Shown piece after piece: positions 17,431 to 26,470 of a DNA stretch of 64,000 nucleotides. Origin of the DNA: Burkholderia sp. WSM2232. GTDB lineage: Bacteria; Pseudomonadota; Gammaproteobacteria; Burkholderiales; Burkholderiaceae. A program made the translations under genes and the position numbers. Numbering within the stretch: position 1 is the stretch's first letter; each line of letters starts with the position of its first letter. The DNA lies in contig NZ_AWZV01000024.1 in the NCBI RefSeq assembly GCF_000472545.1, positions 51,611 to 115,610 of the forward strand, written 5' to 3'. Below the pieces are notes generated by a model. It made no database searches. It was not told where the DNA came from and worked only from the letters and a program-made list of their open reading frames with translations.

Positions 17431-17467
17431 GGGGTTTGGGGTGGCGGGTCTTGGTGGCGGGTCTGGG
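17431..17467 (+). other. G-run tract with G-quadruplex potential
   Basis: Five G-runs of three or four (17431, 17438, 17445, 17459, 17465) occur within 37 bases of the plus strand, inside a degenerate GGTGGCGGGTCTT repeat that continues to about 17490. It lies directly after a terminator and between converging genes. One loop is longer than usual for a stable quadruplex. I see no gene here. Confidence 0.4.
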
Positions 17468-17607
17468 TGGTAGGCCTTGGTGGCGACTTTCGCTGGCCGC
17501 CTTTGGCGACTTGTCCGGCAATTGCAAAGCCTGACAGCATGGCGCGACTAGAGCGCGGCTATACAGCGTAGCCGGACTCGCTCGGCCGGAGCAAGCCGGC
17601 CGCCGGA

Positions 17608-18726
17608 TCAAACCAGCACCAGGTTGTCGCGATGAATCAGCTCCGGCTCCAGCATATATCCCAGCACCGATTCGATCTCACCGCTCGGGCGCCGCTGAAT
17701 CAGCTTCGTTTCCGCACTGCTGTAGTTGGTGAGGCCGCGCGCGACTTCACGGCCGGCCGCGTTCAGGCACGCGATCACTTCGCCTCGGGCAAACGCACCC
17801 TGCACGCCGACGATTCCGATAGGCAACAGGCTCTTGCCGCCCGCGGTCAGCTTCTCGACGGCGCCGTCGTCGATCACCACGTGGCCGCGCACCTGCAGAT
17901 GGTCCGCCATCCATTGCTTGCGCGCCGCCATGCGCGCGGTGCGTGCGATCAATTGCGTGCCAATCGCTTCGCCGGAGGCCAGCCGCGACAGCACGTCGGC
18001 TTCGCGGCCGCTGGCGATCACTGTGTTCGCGCCGCTGTGCGCGGCCCGCTTGGCAGCCAGAATCTTGGTCAGCATGCCGCCGCGCCCAAGGCTCGAACCC
18101 GCGCCACCGGCCATGGCTTCGAGATCCGGCGCGCCGGCATCGGCCTGCTGGACTAACGTCGCATTCGGATCTTTCCGCGGATCGGCGGTAAAGAGCCCCT
18201 GCTGATCGGTCAGGATGATAAGTGCGTCACCCTCGATCAGGTTCGCCACGAGGGCGCCGAGCGTGTCGTTGTCGCCGAACTTGATCTCGTCGGTCACGAC
18301 CGTGTCGTTTTCGTTGATGATGGGCACCACGCCGAGTCGCAGCAGCGTCAGCAGGGTGGAGCGCGCATTCAGATAGCGCTCCCGGTCCGCCAGATCGGCG
18401 TGAGTCAGCAGAATTTGCGCGGTCTGGATGGAATGCTCGGCAAAGCGGCTTTCGTAGACTTGAGCCAGACCCATTTGACCAACAGCGGCTGCCGCCTGCA
18501 GTTCGTCGATCTCACGCGGCCGTTTGGTCCAGCCGAGCCGCTGCATGCCTTCTGCAATGGCGCCTGAACTCACCAGCACAACCTCTTTGCCTTGCGCGCG
18601 CAAAGCCGCAATCTGCGCAGCCCAGCGACCGATGGCCGCATGATCGAGGCCGCGCCCGTCGTTGGTGACGAGGCTCGAGCCGACTTTCACTACCAATCGC
18701 CGTGAATCTGCGATGACGGAACGCAT
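17608..18726 (-). CDS. proB: Glutamate 5-kinase
   Basis: The 372-residue enzyme phosphorylates glutamate as the first step of proline synthesis and is normally feedback-inhibited by proline. The amino-acid kinase domain (1-260) shows VVKVGSSLVTNDGRG, VVLVSSGAIAEGMQRL, INENDTVVTDEIKFGDNDTL and the ADPRKDP nucleotide region. The C-terminal PUA domain (about 275-355) is complete. It follows obg by 68 bp in the rplU-rpmA-obg-proB arrangement common in beta-proteobacteria. proA is not in the window. Confidence 0.97.
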   Translation of the reverse strand: MRSVIADSRRLVVKVGSSLVTNDGRGLDHAAIGRWAAQIAALRAQGKEVVLVSSGAIAEGMQRLGWTKRPREIDELQAAAAVGQMGLAQVYESRFAEHSIQTAQILLTHADLADRERYLNARSTLLTLLRLGVVPIINENDTVVTDEIKFGDNDTLGALVANLIEGDALIILTDQQGLFTADPRKDPNATLVQQADAGAPDLEAMAGGAGSSLGRGGMLTKILAAKRAAHSGANTVIASGREADVLSRLASGEAIGTQLIARTARMAARKQWMADHLQVRGHVVIDDGAVEKLTAGGKSLLPIGIVGVQGAFARGEVIACLNAAGREVARGLTNYSSAETKLIQRRPSGEIESVLGYMLEPELIHRDNLVLV

Positions 18727-18794
18727 TGTGCGCAGCCTCCCAAGATGACGCCTGACGCACGCCGGTCACCGTGAGGCACCGGCGCTCGAGTTGT

Positions 18795-19916
18795 TTATTC
18801 CTGCGGATCGGCGTTGGACTCGCCGGTAGCGGCGGGCACTGCCGGTTTCTCGCGAAAGCGCACGTCGGCGGCAAGATCTTCGGCCTCGGCTGCTCGTTGC
18901 GCGTCTGAATGCGCGGCGATGTAGTCGTACACCGCGTAGCAGAGGCTCTCGCAGCCCTGACCGGTCAGCGCCGAGATCTCGAAAACGGGACCGTCCCAGC
19001 CGAAACCTTCGAGGAAGGCCGACACGCGCGCTTCGCGCTCGTCCTCGGGCACCATGTCGAGCTTGTTGAGCACGAGCCAGCGCGGCTTCTGATACAGCAG
19101 CTCGTCGTACTTACGAAGCTCGTTGACGATTGCCTTGGCTTCCGCCACTGGATCGACCGATTCGTCGAACGGTGCCAGGTCCACGATATGCAGCAGCAGC
19201 CCCGTGCGCTGCAGGTGCCGCAGGAACTGGTGCCCGAGCCCAGCGCCTTCCGCAGCGCCTTCGATCAAACCAGGAATGTCGGCGATCACGAAACTGCGGC
19301 TCGGGCCCACGCGCACCACGCCGAGATTAGGCGCGAGGGTGGTAAACGGGTAGTCGGCAATCTTCGGCTTCGCATTCGAAACCGAGGAGATGAAAGTGGA
19401 CTTGCCGGCGTTCGGCATGCCGAGCAGACCGACGTCGGCCAGCACTTTCAGTTCGAGGCGCACCATGCGGCGCTCGCCCGGCTTGCCGTCCGTCTTCTGG
19501 CGCGGCGCCCGATTGGTGCTTGATTTGAAATGGAGGTTGCCCAGACCACCCGCCCCGCCCTGGGCGATCTGCACGCTCTGATTATGCTCGGTCAGGTCGG
19601 CGATCAGTTCGCCGGTTTCCATGTCGGTGATCGTGGTGCCGACCGGCATGCGCAGCGTGATGTCGTCGCCGCCCTTGCCGTAGCAATCCGAGCCTCGGCC
19701 ATTCTCGCCGTTGCGCGCCTGATGTTTTTTCGCGTACCGGTAGTCGATCAGCGTGTTGATATTGCGGTCTGCTACCGCGATCACGCTGCCGCCCCGCCCG
19801 CCGTCGCCGCCATCCGGCCCGCCGAAGGGAACGAATTTCTCGCGGCGCATCGACGCGCTGCCATCCCCTCCGTCGCCGGCGATGACTTCAATCCTCGCTT
19901 CGTCAATGAACTTCAT
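18795..19916 (-). CDS. obg: GTPase Obg/CgtA
   Basis: The 373-residue essential GTPase acts in 50S ribosome assembly and in stress and cell-cycle signalling. The N-terminal glycine-rich Obg fold (1-158) starts MKFIDEARIEVIAGDGGDG. The G domain follows with GMPNAGKST, DIPGLIEGAAEGAGLG and NKLDMVP. The C-terminal tail after about residue 340 is a short charged extension, as is usual in proteobacteria. Its place after rplU-rpmA fits the conserved operon, but a terminator between rpmA and obg suggests that part of its transcription is separate. Confidence 0.97.
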   Translation of the reverse strand: MKFIDEARIEVIAGDGGDGSASMRREKFVPFGGPDGGDGGRGGSVIAVADRNINTLIDYRYAKKHQARNGENGRGSDCYGKGGDDITLRMPVGTTITDMETGELIADLTEHNQSVQIAQGGAGGLGNLHFKSSTNRAPRQKTDGKPGERRMVRLELKVLADVGLLGMPNAGKSTFISSVSNAKPKIADYPFTTLAPNLGVVRVGPSRSFVIADIPGLIEGAAEGAGLGHQFLRHLQRTGLLLHIVDLAPFDESVDPVAEAKAIVNELRKYDELLYQKPRWLVLNKLDMVPEDEREARVSAFLEGFGWDGPVFEISALTGQGCESLCYAVYDYIAAHSDAQRAAEAEDLAADVRFREKPAVPAATGESNADPQE

Positions 19917-20112
19917 GCGTCACTCCGTCCCATGGTGTGCAGCCAGATGGTGCTATCAGATCTGGTGGTGCTTGATACTGCTGGATTCTGCTATTTTGCC
20001 GCGCCCGCCGCGCGCTGATCAATCGACCGGATGGCATAGGACGACGCAGACCGGCACTCAGAGTGCCCAAGCCTGCTGCCGCAATGCGTGCTGCCGCAAT
20101 AACCGCCGCAAT

Positions 20113-20140
20113 AAAAAAAGCCCCGCTAACTTCGCGGGGC
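20113..20140 (-). terminator. Terminator after rplU-rpmA
   Basis: Minus-strand stem GCCCCGC/GCGGGGC (20134-20140 with 20120-20126) is followed by seven T residues (A-tract 20113-20119). It would limit transcription from the ribosomal-protein promoter into obg. Confidence 0.85.
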
Positions 20141-20174
20141 CTTTTCCGGTCCTGAAGCCCGTGCCTGATTGAAC

Positions 20175-20438
20175 TCAGGCTGCTGCCGGGACGACGCTGA
20201 CCGTGTGCTTCTTTGCGGCGCCTTTCGTCGAGAACTGGACGTGGCCGTCTGCCAGCGCGAACAAGGTGTGATCCTTGCCCATGCCGACGTTCTCACCCGC
20301 GTGCATACGCGTGCCGCGTTGGCGAACGATGATGCCGCCAGCGTTGATAGCCTGACCGCCGTACACTTTCACGCCAAGTCGCTTCGACTCGGAGTCGCGG
20401 CCGTTCCGGGACGATCCGCCTGCCTTTTTGTGTGCCAT
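20175..20438 (-). CDS. rpmA: 50S ribosomal protein L27
   Basis: The 87-residue protein begins MAHKKAGGSSRNGRDS, the basic N-terminal arm that reaches the peptidyl-transferase centre, followed by the conserved GGQAINAGGIIVRQRGT and HAGENVGMGKDHTLFA. It lies 25 bp after rplU on the same strand. No Firmicutes-type N-terminal cleavage extension is present, as expected. Confidence 0.99.
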   Translation of the reverse strand: MAHKKAGGSSRNGRDSESKRLGVKVYGGQAINAGGIIVRQRGTRMHAGENVGMGKDHTLFALADGHVQFSTKGAAKKHTVSVVPAAA

Positions 20439-20463
20439 TTGATTTGCTCCTTAACCGGTGCGC

Positions 20464-20775
20464 TTACGCGTTGATCGCGTCGATGCGCAGTTCGGTATAG
20501 TTCTGGCGGTGGCCGCCATGCTTCTGGTAGTGCTTCCGGCGACGCATCTTGAAGATGGTCACTTTTGCGTGACGACCTTGCGACACGACGGTAGCCTTGA
20601 CGGAAGCCCCACTGACCAGCGGCGTACCGAACTTAATCGATTCACCTTCGCCCACTGCGAGAACCTGGTCGAGCGTGATTTCAGCGTCAATGTCTGCCGG
20701 TATCTGTTCTACTTTAAGTTTTTCGCCGACGGCAACTTTATACTGCTTGCCACCGGTTTTTATGACCGCGTACAT
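20464..20775 (-). CDS. rplU: 50S ribosomal protein L21
   Basis: The 103-residue 23S rRNA-binding protein starts MYAVIKTGGKQYKV and contains the conserved KMRRRKHYQKHGGHRQNYTE. ATG 20775 is preferred over the long upstream open frame because of this N terminus and the strong promoter 50 bp before it. It is the first gene of the rplU-rpmA unit and divergent from ispB, the usual arrangement. Confidence 0.99.
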   Translation of the reverse strand: MYAVIKTGGKQYKVAVGEKLKVEQIPADIDAEITLDQVLAVGEGESIKFGTPLVSGASVKATVVSQGRHAKVTIFKMRRRKHYQKHGGHRQNYTELRIDAINA

Positions 20776-20829
20776 TGAGAACCTCACTCTGTGTTCATTT
20801 TTCCCACGCACCGCGCGCGGAAACCCGTG

Positions 20830-20858
20830 ATTATACATAGAGTTAGCTGCTCGGTCAA
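20830..20858 (-). promoter_or_regulatory. rplU promoter (near-consensus sigma-70)
   Basis: On the minus strand TTGACC (20858-20853) and a perfect TATAAT (20835-20830) are separated by 17 bp. Transcription would start near 20823, giving a leader of about 48 nt before rplU. Confidence 0.85.
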
Positions 20859-20981
20859 AACTCATTGAGCGCCACTGAGCCGTGCCGTCCGGGTGTCCCG
20901 CTGCACGGCGAGCGGCGCGAGCCGGCGGCGGCTGCGCGCGCCGCACGGCAGTCCGCGACCCGGAACCACCGCGATTCGCCT

Positions 20982-20987
20982 TATAAT
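20982..20987 (+). promoter_or_regulatory. -10 element upstream of ispB
   Basis: A perfect TATAAT lies 26 bp before the ispB ATG. No good -35 is present at 17 bp, so an activator or a weak promoter is likely. Confidence 0.4.
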
Positions 20988-21013
20988 TCGCGGCATTACC
21001 CAATTCAGCCATC

Positions 21014-22006
21014 ATGTCGTCGACTGCCACCCCCTCCTCCAACGCCGCCAGCCTGCTCGCTCCGATTGCCGAAGACATGCAGCAGGTGAATCGCGTCATC
21101 CGGCACCGTCTTGCGTCCGAGGTGATGCTGATCAACCAGATCTCCGAGTACATCATCAGTGCCGGAGGCAAGCGGCTGCGCCCCGCGCTGCTGCTGCTGG
21201 TGGCCGGTGCGCTCGGCGAAACCACGGGGCACCGGCACGAGTTGGCCGCGGTGGTCGAATTCATCCACACCGCCACGCTGCTGCACGACGACGTGGTCGA
21301 CGAGTCAGACCTGCGGCGCGGACGTCAGACGGCCAACGCGCTCTTCGGCAACGCGGCGAGCGTGCTGGTCGGCGATTTTCTCTATTCGCGCTCGTTCCAG
21401 ATGATGGTCGGCGTCGGCAAGATGCGGGTAATGGAAATCCTGTCGGAGGCCACCAACATCATCTCCGAAGGCGAAGTGCTGCAGTTGCTCAACATGCACG
21501 ACGCGGATGTCGACGAAGCCCGCTACATGCAGGTGATCCGCTACAAGACAGCCAAGCTCTTTGAAGCCGCTGCCCAGCTGGGCGCAGTGCTGGCCGGCGC
21601 AGACGCCCGTACGGAAGCGGCTGCGGCGGAATTCGGCCGACGCATCGGCACGGCCTTCCAGATTATGGACGACTGGCTCGACTACACAGGCACGGCTGAG
21701 TCCATGGGCAAGAATGCCGGCGACGACCTGCGCGAAGGCAAGCCCACCCTGCCGCTCATCTATTTGATCGAGCGCGGCACGCCCGAGCAGTCGGCTTTGG
21801 CTCGCGAAGCCATAGAACAGGGCGGCACCGACCGTTTCGACACGATTTTCGAGGCGATCACGCGCTCCGGCGCACTGGACCACACGCTCGAATGCGCGAA
21901 AAAGGAGGCTCTAGCGGCCGCCTCAGCAATTTCTTCGTTTCCGGATTCCATTTACAAAGAAAGCCTGCTAGAATTATGTTCTTACTCGACGGCGAGGCAG
22001 TCTTAA
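21014..22006 (+). CDS. ispB: Octaprenyl diphosphate synthase (trans-polyprenyl synthetase)
   Basis: The 330-residue all-helical enzyme elongates farnesyl diphosphate with isopentenyl diphosphate to the ubiquinone side chain. The first aspartate-rich motif is LLHDDVVDESDLRRG (DDXXD with following RR) and the second is FQIMDDWLDYTG. The N-terminal KRLRPALL binds substrate. Divergence from rplU-rpmA matches E. coli ispB. The exact chain length (C40) is inferred from the family and from the coq7 gene at 55.8 kb, not from the sequence. Confidence 0.95.
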   Translation: MSSTATPSSNAASLLAPIAEDMQQVNRVIRHRLASEVMLINQISEYIISAGGKRLRPALLLLVAGALGETTGHRHELAAVVEFIHTATLLHDDVVDESDLRRGRQTANALFGNAASVLVGDFLYSRSFQMMVGVGKMRVMEILSEATNIISEGEVLQLLNMHDADVDEARYMQVIRYKTAKLFEAAAQLGAVLAGADARTEAAAAEFGRRIGTAFQIMDDWLDYTGTAESMGKNAGDDLREGKPTLPLIYLIERGTPEQSALAREAIEQGGTDRFDTIFEAITRSGALDHTLECAKKEALAAASAISSFPDSIYKESLLELCSYSTARQS

Positions 22007-22054
22007 ACGAGACAAAAACGCCGGTTCAGTCTGAATCGAGTTCGCAGTACTTTT

Positions 22055-22131
22055 CGGGGTGTAGCTTAGCCTGGTAGAGCGCTACGTTCGGGACGTAGAG
22101 GCCGGAGGTTCGAATCCTCTCACCCCGACCA
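22055..22131 (+). tRNA. tRNA-Pro (CGG anticodon)
   Basis: A 77-nt cloverleaf with CCA encoded: acceptor stem CGGGGTG/CACCCCG, D arm containing AGCCTGGTAGAGC, anticodon stem CTACG/CGTAG around loop TTCGGGA (anticodon CGG, reading CCG), T arm GGAGGTTCGAATCCTCT and discriminator A. It starts 48 bp after ispB and is followed by a terminator, so it may share the ispB transcript or have its own promoter. Confidence 0.98.
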
Positions 22132-22157
22132 GATTTGCCTTGTTAGTTCAAGGCTCG

Positions 22158-22188
22158 AAAAACCGCCCAGCTTGCTCGGCGGTTTTTT
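22158..22188 (+). terminator. Terminator after tRNA-Pro
   Basis: Stem AAAAACCGCC/GGCGGTTTTT (22158-22167 with 22178-22187) has a 10-nt loop and a T-run continuing to 22188. Confidence 0.9.
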
Positions 22189-22336
22189 CTTTTTGCGGCG
22201 CCTTTCGTCAACCGTCACGGCGCCAGCATGTCCAGCCAGCAGTACAAAGTGCAGCGCTCGCGCCTGCCGCGGGCGGCTTGCTCAGCCCCCTCTGCTATAT
22301 TCTCCTCATCCATCTTTCCTCTATCCGTCACGACGC

Positions 22337-23632
22337 GTGGAACAACTTCCCTTATGGGCGCAGATTGGCGCCGTCTTCCTGCTGCTTATCTGCTCGAGCT
22401 TCTTCTCGATTTCCGAAACGGCGATGATGGCGCTCAACCGCCATCGGCTCAAGCATCTTGCCAGCAAGAACGCGCTCGGCGCGAAGACCACGCAGGGTTT
22501 GCTGGCACATACCGATCAACTGCTGAGCGTCGTGCTGATCGGCAACAATCTGTTTAACACCATCATTCCGGTGCTCACCACTTCGATCGCGTTGCACACG
22601 TTCGGCCGCAACAATGTGGTGCTGTCCATCGCGACAGGTATCGTCGCGTTCCTCATCATCGTCTTTGCCGAGATCACGCCGAAAATCGTGGGCGCGACCT
22701 TCCCGGAAAAAATCGCGCTGCCAGCGAGCCTGCTAATTGCGCCGATGATGCGCGCCGCCAAACCGCTCGTCTGGTTCGTCAACCTGTTCGCCACCGGCAT
22801 CCTGCGGGTGCTGCACATCAACACCGAGGGCGCACGCGACCAGCGCCTTTCCGCCGAGGAGCTACGCGCCATCGTGCTCGAGTCGGGCAGCTTCATGCCG
22901 ACCAAGCACCGCAGCATTCTGCTGAATCTGTTCGACCTCGAAAATATCTCGGTAGACGACGTGATGATCCCGCGCCGCCGCATCGAGGCGCTCGACTTCG
23001 ACGCGCCGTTCGAACAGATCCTGCATCAGCTCGAAACCTGCTATCACAACAAGCTGGTGGTCTATCAGGGCGACATCGACCGCGTGCTCGGTGTGCTGCA
23101 CGTTCGCAAAACGCTCGCCGCTCTGCACAACCAGGAACTGGAGCGCGAGACGCTGCGCGAACTGCTCACAGAGCCATATTTTGTGCCGACCGGCACGCCG
23201 GTGTTCCAGCAGCTCCAGTATTTCCAGGAGAGCCGCCACCGCATCGCGCTAGTCGTCAACGAATACGGTGAACTGCAAGGACTCGTCACACCGGAAGACA
23301 TCATCGAAGAACTGATCGGCGAGTTCACCACTTCGATTCCGCGGGGCGCCAGTTCGCGCGGCGGCTGGAATGAGCATGGTGAATGCATCGTGGCAGGCTC
23401 CATGCCGCTGCGTGAACTGAACCGCTGGCTTCAACTTACGCTGCCGACGGACGGGCCAAAAACACTCAACGGTCTGATCCTCGAGATTCTCGAAGACATT
23501 CCCGATGGCGACGTCTGCGTGCAGATCGGCGACGTCAAGCTCGAAGTGATGCGCAGCGACGACCAGGCGATCCGCACCGTCAAACTGTTTAGACCGCCGG
23601 CGCGCGCCAAGGGCAAGGCGCTGCTCAGCTAG
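22337..23632 (+). CDS. CNNM/CorC-type transporter (HlyC/CorC, DUF21-CBS)
   Basis: The 431-residue inner-membrane protein has an N-terminal DUF21/CNNM domain with about four hydrophobic segments (IGAVFLLLICSSFFSISETAMMAL begins the first). A CBS pair follows (about 210-335, for example VDDVMIPRRRIEALDFD), then a C-terminal CorC/HlyC domain (ELNRWLQLTLP, IPDGDVCVQIGDVKLEV). The old name hemolysin is misleading; characterised relatives act in Mg2+/Co2+ efflux. The start is GTG 22337 (VEQLPLWAQ); a longer in-frame extension to 22172 overlaps the tRNA terminator and is rejected. It stands alone on its strand. Confidence 0.88.
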   Translation: MEQLPLWAQIGAVFLLLICSSFFSISETAMMALNRHRLKHLASKNALGAKTTQGLLAHTDQLLSVVLIGNNLFNTIIPVLTTSIALHTFGRNNVVLSIATGIVAFLIIVFAEITPKIVGATFPEKIALPASLLIAPMMRAAKPLVWFVNLFATGILRVLHINTEGARDQRLSAEELRAIVLESGSFMPTKHRSILLNLFDLENISVDDVMIPRRRIEALDFDAPFEQILHQLETCYHNKLVVYQGDIDRVLGVLHVRKTLAALHNQELERETLRELLTEPYFVPTGTPVFQQLQYFQESRHRIALVVNEYGELQGLVTPEDIIEELIGEFTTSIPRGASSRGGWNEHGECIVAGSMPLRELNRWLQLTLPTDGPKTLNGLILEILEDIPDGDVCVQIGDVKLEVMRSDDQAIRTVKLFRPPARAKGKALLS

Positions 23633-23924
23633 CGGCCGGCTGGCACAGCGCTGGTACAGCCTTTCGCTTCGCGCTCGCGCTTTACGACCACGCCTGAAAC
23701 ATTCGCCGCGCGTTCGGCGCTCATTCGGTGCGGGTTCCTTACGCATCACACACACATTGCAACCGCATCGAGTTCGAGCCTGTCGGTCGCTTCCCGAGTG
23801 ACACCCCGAGCATCGCATACGCCCGCGGCGCGCACCATTAGCCGAATGGCCGAATGTCACTCAGACGCGGTTTGCCGGACACTGGCGCCCTCGTGTTCTA
23901 CAGGCGGCGCATCGCCGGCGTTTC

Positions 23925-25217
23925 ATGCAACCTCATTTCCAGCCTGCCGCCCTGCTGCGGCCGCTGTCGCCCGACGGCGAAAGCGCCTCGCGCACCAAGC
24001 CCGGCACGTTTCCCGCCGATGCAGGCGCGGCAACTCTCAACGATCCGGACAGTGCGCCCGCTGTACGTCTTCTGACTGACACGCTGCGGGAAGCGACGCG
24101 CCGCAACGCGTCGGATCTGCATATCGAGCCGGCCGAGAACAGCTGGCGCGTGCGCCTGCGCATCGACGGCGTGCTGCATGAGATGGCACCGCCCCCGGCG
24201 CATTTGCGCGACGCGTTCATCACACGCGTGAAGGTTCTCGCGCGCATGGACATTGCCGAGCGTCGCGTGCCACAAGACGGCCGGCTGCGCATCACCACGT
24301 CGCCTGGCCGAGTGGAGGACTACCGCGTCAACTCGCTGCCCACCCTATTTGGAGAAAAGCTCGTGCTGCGCCGGCTCGATGCATTGCCCGCGGATCTTTC
24401 CCTCGACTCGCTTGGCCTCGACGCGCAGCAGCGCGAAGCTGTCGACTCGGCGATCCGCGCGCCTCATGGTCTCGTGCTCGTCACGGGGCCAACGGGTAGT
24501 GGCAAGACGCTTTCGTTGTACTGCTTTCTGAACCTGCTCAACAGCGCGGCGCGCAATCTGTGTTCCGTGGAAGACCCTGCGGAGATCCAGTTGGCCGGCA
24601 TCAATCAGGTGAGCGTGCGCGAGAAGGCCGGGCTCACATTTGCCGTGGCGCTGCGCGCGTTTCTGCGCCAGGACCCGGACGTCATCATGGTGGGCGAGAT
24701 TCGTGACGAAGAGACTGCAGACGTGGCCGTAAAGGCCGCGCAAACCGGCCACCTCGTCCTCTCGACGCTGCACACGAACGACGCGCCGGCTGCCGTGCCC
24801 CGTCTCATCGACATCGGCGTCGCACCGTACAACCTGGCTGCCGCGCTGCGCATGGTCACCGCTCAACGGCTGGTGCGCCGCCTCTGCGCGGCGTGCCGCG
24901 CGCCTGCACCGCAGTCGGCGGCGGCGCTTCGTGCTGCGGGTTTCGCCGACGCTGAACTCGCCGGTTGGCAACCGTTCGCGGCGACGGGCTGCGCGGCCTG
25001 CCACGGTATCGGCTATCGGGGTCGCGTCGGCGTCCATCAGGTCATGCCGGTCTCGGATGCCATGCGTGAACTGGTCGTCGCGCGCGCGAGCACGCGGGAA
25101 CTCGCGCGGCAGGCACATAGCGAGGGGGTCGGCACGCTGCGGAATGCGGCATTGGCTCTGGTGCGCACCGGCACCACAAGCCTCGCCGAGGCGCTGGCCG
25201 CGACGGAGAGCGCATGA
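23925..25217 (+). CDS. Type IV pilus/T2SS-type assembly ATPase (PilB/GspE-like, short)
   Basis: The 430-residue hexameric secretion ATPase has a conserved core: NASDLHIEP, Walker A GPTGSGKT at residues 188-195, an Asp box with EDPAEIQL, Walker B MVGEIRDEETA and the His box HLVLSTLHTND. A tetracysteine zinc motif follows (CAACRAP and GCAACHGIGYRGR). The roughly 130-residue N-terminal domain typical of PilB (about 566 residues) is absent: the core starts near residue 45. With pilC-like and pilD genes it forms a three-gene pilus or pseudopilus module. No pilin or PilQ gene is present here, so the substrate is encoded elsewhere. Confidence 0.88.
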   Translation: MQPHFQPAALLRPLSPDGESASRTKPGTFPADAGAATLNDPDSAPAVRLLTDTLREATRRNASDLHIEPAENSWRVRLRIDGVLHEMAPPPAHLRDAFITRVKVLARMDIAERRVPQDGRLRITTSPGRVEDYRVNSLPTLFGEKLVLRRLDALPADLSLDSLGLDAQQREAVDSAIRAPHGLVLVTGPTGSGKTLSLYCFLNLLNSAARNLCSVEDPAEIQLAGINQVSVREKAGLTFAVALRAFLRQDPDVIMVGEIRDEETADVAVKAAQTGHLVLSTLHTNDAPAAVPRLIDIGVAPYNLAAALRMVTAQRLVRRLCAACRAPAPQSAAALRAAGFADAELAGWQPFAATGCAACHGIGYRGRVGVHQVMPVSDAMRELVVARASTRELARQAHSEGVGTLRNAALALVRTGTTSLAEALAATESA

Positions 25218-26443
25218 ACAGGCCGCCAGCGGGCGCGCCCGTAGCCACCGAGACCCGCTTCCGGTGGCGCGGCGTCGACGCCGACGGCAGCCGCAAGACC
25301 GGCGCGCTCATCGCACCGGACGCAGGCACTGCGCGCGCGCTGCTCAAGCGCGAGAACCTGTTCGTGGTGGACCTGAAAGCAGAGGGGCCTGCGCCCCGTG
25401 CAAAAGCGAATGCCGCCGAGGTCACGCTATTCACGCGGCAGCTCGCGAGCCTGTTGCGGGCCGGCTTGCCGCTCGCGCCTGCGCTCGATCTACTGGCGCA
25501 GCCGCAAAACGCACGGCGCGCCGGTATGCCACGTATCGTCGGCACACTAGCGCGGGACATTACGGCCGGCCTGCGTTTTTCGGCTGCGTTGCAGCGGCAC
25601 CCGGCGCAGTTCAACGCGCTGTATTGCCAGTTGGTCGAGGTCGGCGAGGCAGCGGGCGCACTCCCCACTGTGCTCGCGCGCATCGCCGACGATCGCGAGC
25701 GCGCCGCCGCCCAGCGCGCCAAAGTGCGCGCGGCGTTGACATATCCGCTCGCAATCCTGCTCCTGGCTCTCGCGATCACCGCTGCGTTGCTGGTTTGGGT
25801 AGTGCCTACCTTCAAACAGATTTTCGACGGCTTCGGTGCCCGCCTGCCTGCGCCGACACTGTTCGTATTGGCGCTGTCGGCGGGCGTGGCGAGATGGAGC
25901 GTGCCGGCCCTTGCGCTCCTCGTCGCCGCAGGCTCGGCAGTGACGTTTCTGCTGCGACGTTCGGAAGCGGCGCGTATCCGCTTCGCACGCCTATCGCTGA
26001 AAATGCCGATCGCCGGGACGCTGCTCGCCACGCTTTGCGCAGCGCGCTGGAGCCGGGCGCTCGGCACCTTGCTGTCGGCCGGCACACCGCTCGCCGACGC
26101 CTTCGATTCGCTGACCCACGCCACCGGCAATGCGTTTTTCGACCGTGCGACTGTCGACATCTCCGCCCGGCTGCGCCGCGGCGAGCGGCTCGCCGCGGCC
26201 ATGCGCGCGGCACGCTGTTTTCCGGCCGAGGTCGTGCAGCCAATCGCAGTTGCCGAGGAGTCCGGAGCAATCGACACGATGCTGCTCGACGTGGCCTCGC
26301 TTGCCGATCGTCAGGTAGACGAAAAGATAGGCACGCTGTCGAGCCTGTGCGAACCGCTTGTCATCATTGTGCTGGGAGCGCTCGTCGGCGGTCTTGTCAT
26401 CGCGATGTATCTTCCCATTATTCAACTCGGCAACGTGGTGTAG
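25214..26443 (+). CDS. Type II secretion system F-family inner-membrane protein (PilC-like)
   Basis: The 409-residue platform protein has an N-terminal cytoplasmic segment, two T2SSF domains (about 65-190 and 265-390) and three membrane helices (around 175-200, 220-240 and 380-405). Typical pieces are FTRQLASLLRAGLPLAPALDLL and VEVGEAAGALPTVL. It anchors the ATPase to the pilus machine. The start overlaps the ATPase stop by 4 bp (ATGA), so the two are translationally coupled. It is probably PilC, but a GspF role is possible. Confidence 0.9.
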   Translation: MNRPPAGAPVATETRFRWRGVDADGSRKTGALIAPDAGTARALLKRENLFVVDLKAEGPAPRAKANAAEVTLFTRQLASLLRAGLPLAPALDLLAQPQNARRAGMPRIVGTLARDITAGLRFSAALQRHPAQFNALYCQLVEVGEAAGALPTVLARIADDRERAAAQRAKVRAALTYPLAILLLALAITAALLVWVVPTFKQIFDGFGARLPAPTLFVLALSAGVARWSVPALALLVAAGSAVTFLLRRSEAARIRFARLSLKMPIAGTLLATLCAARWSRALGTLLSAGTPLADAFDSLTHATGNAFFDRATVDISARLRRGERLAAAMRAARCFPAEVVQPIAVAEESGAIDTMLLDVASLADRQVDEKIGTLSSLCEPLVIIVLGALVGGLVIAMYLPIIQLGNVV

Positions 26444-26470
26444 CATCGCAGCCGAATCCATCATTTATCC

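Noticed and set aside
22172..22336. N-terminal extension of the CNNM/CorC gene
   Set aside because: It would start inside the tRNA terminator and has no family similarity; GTG 22337 gives the normal N terminus.
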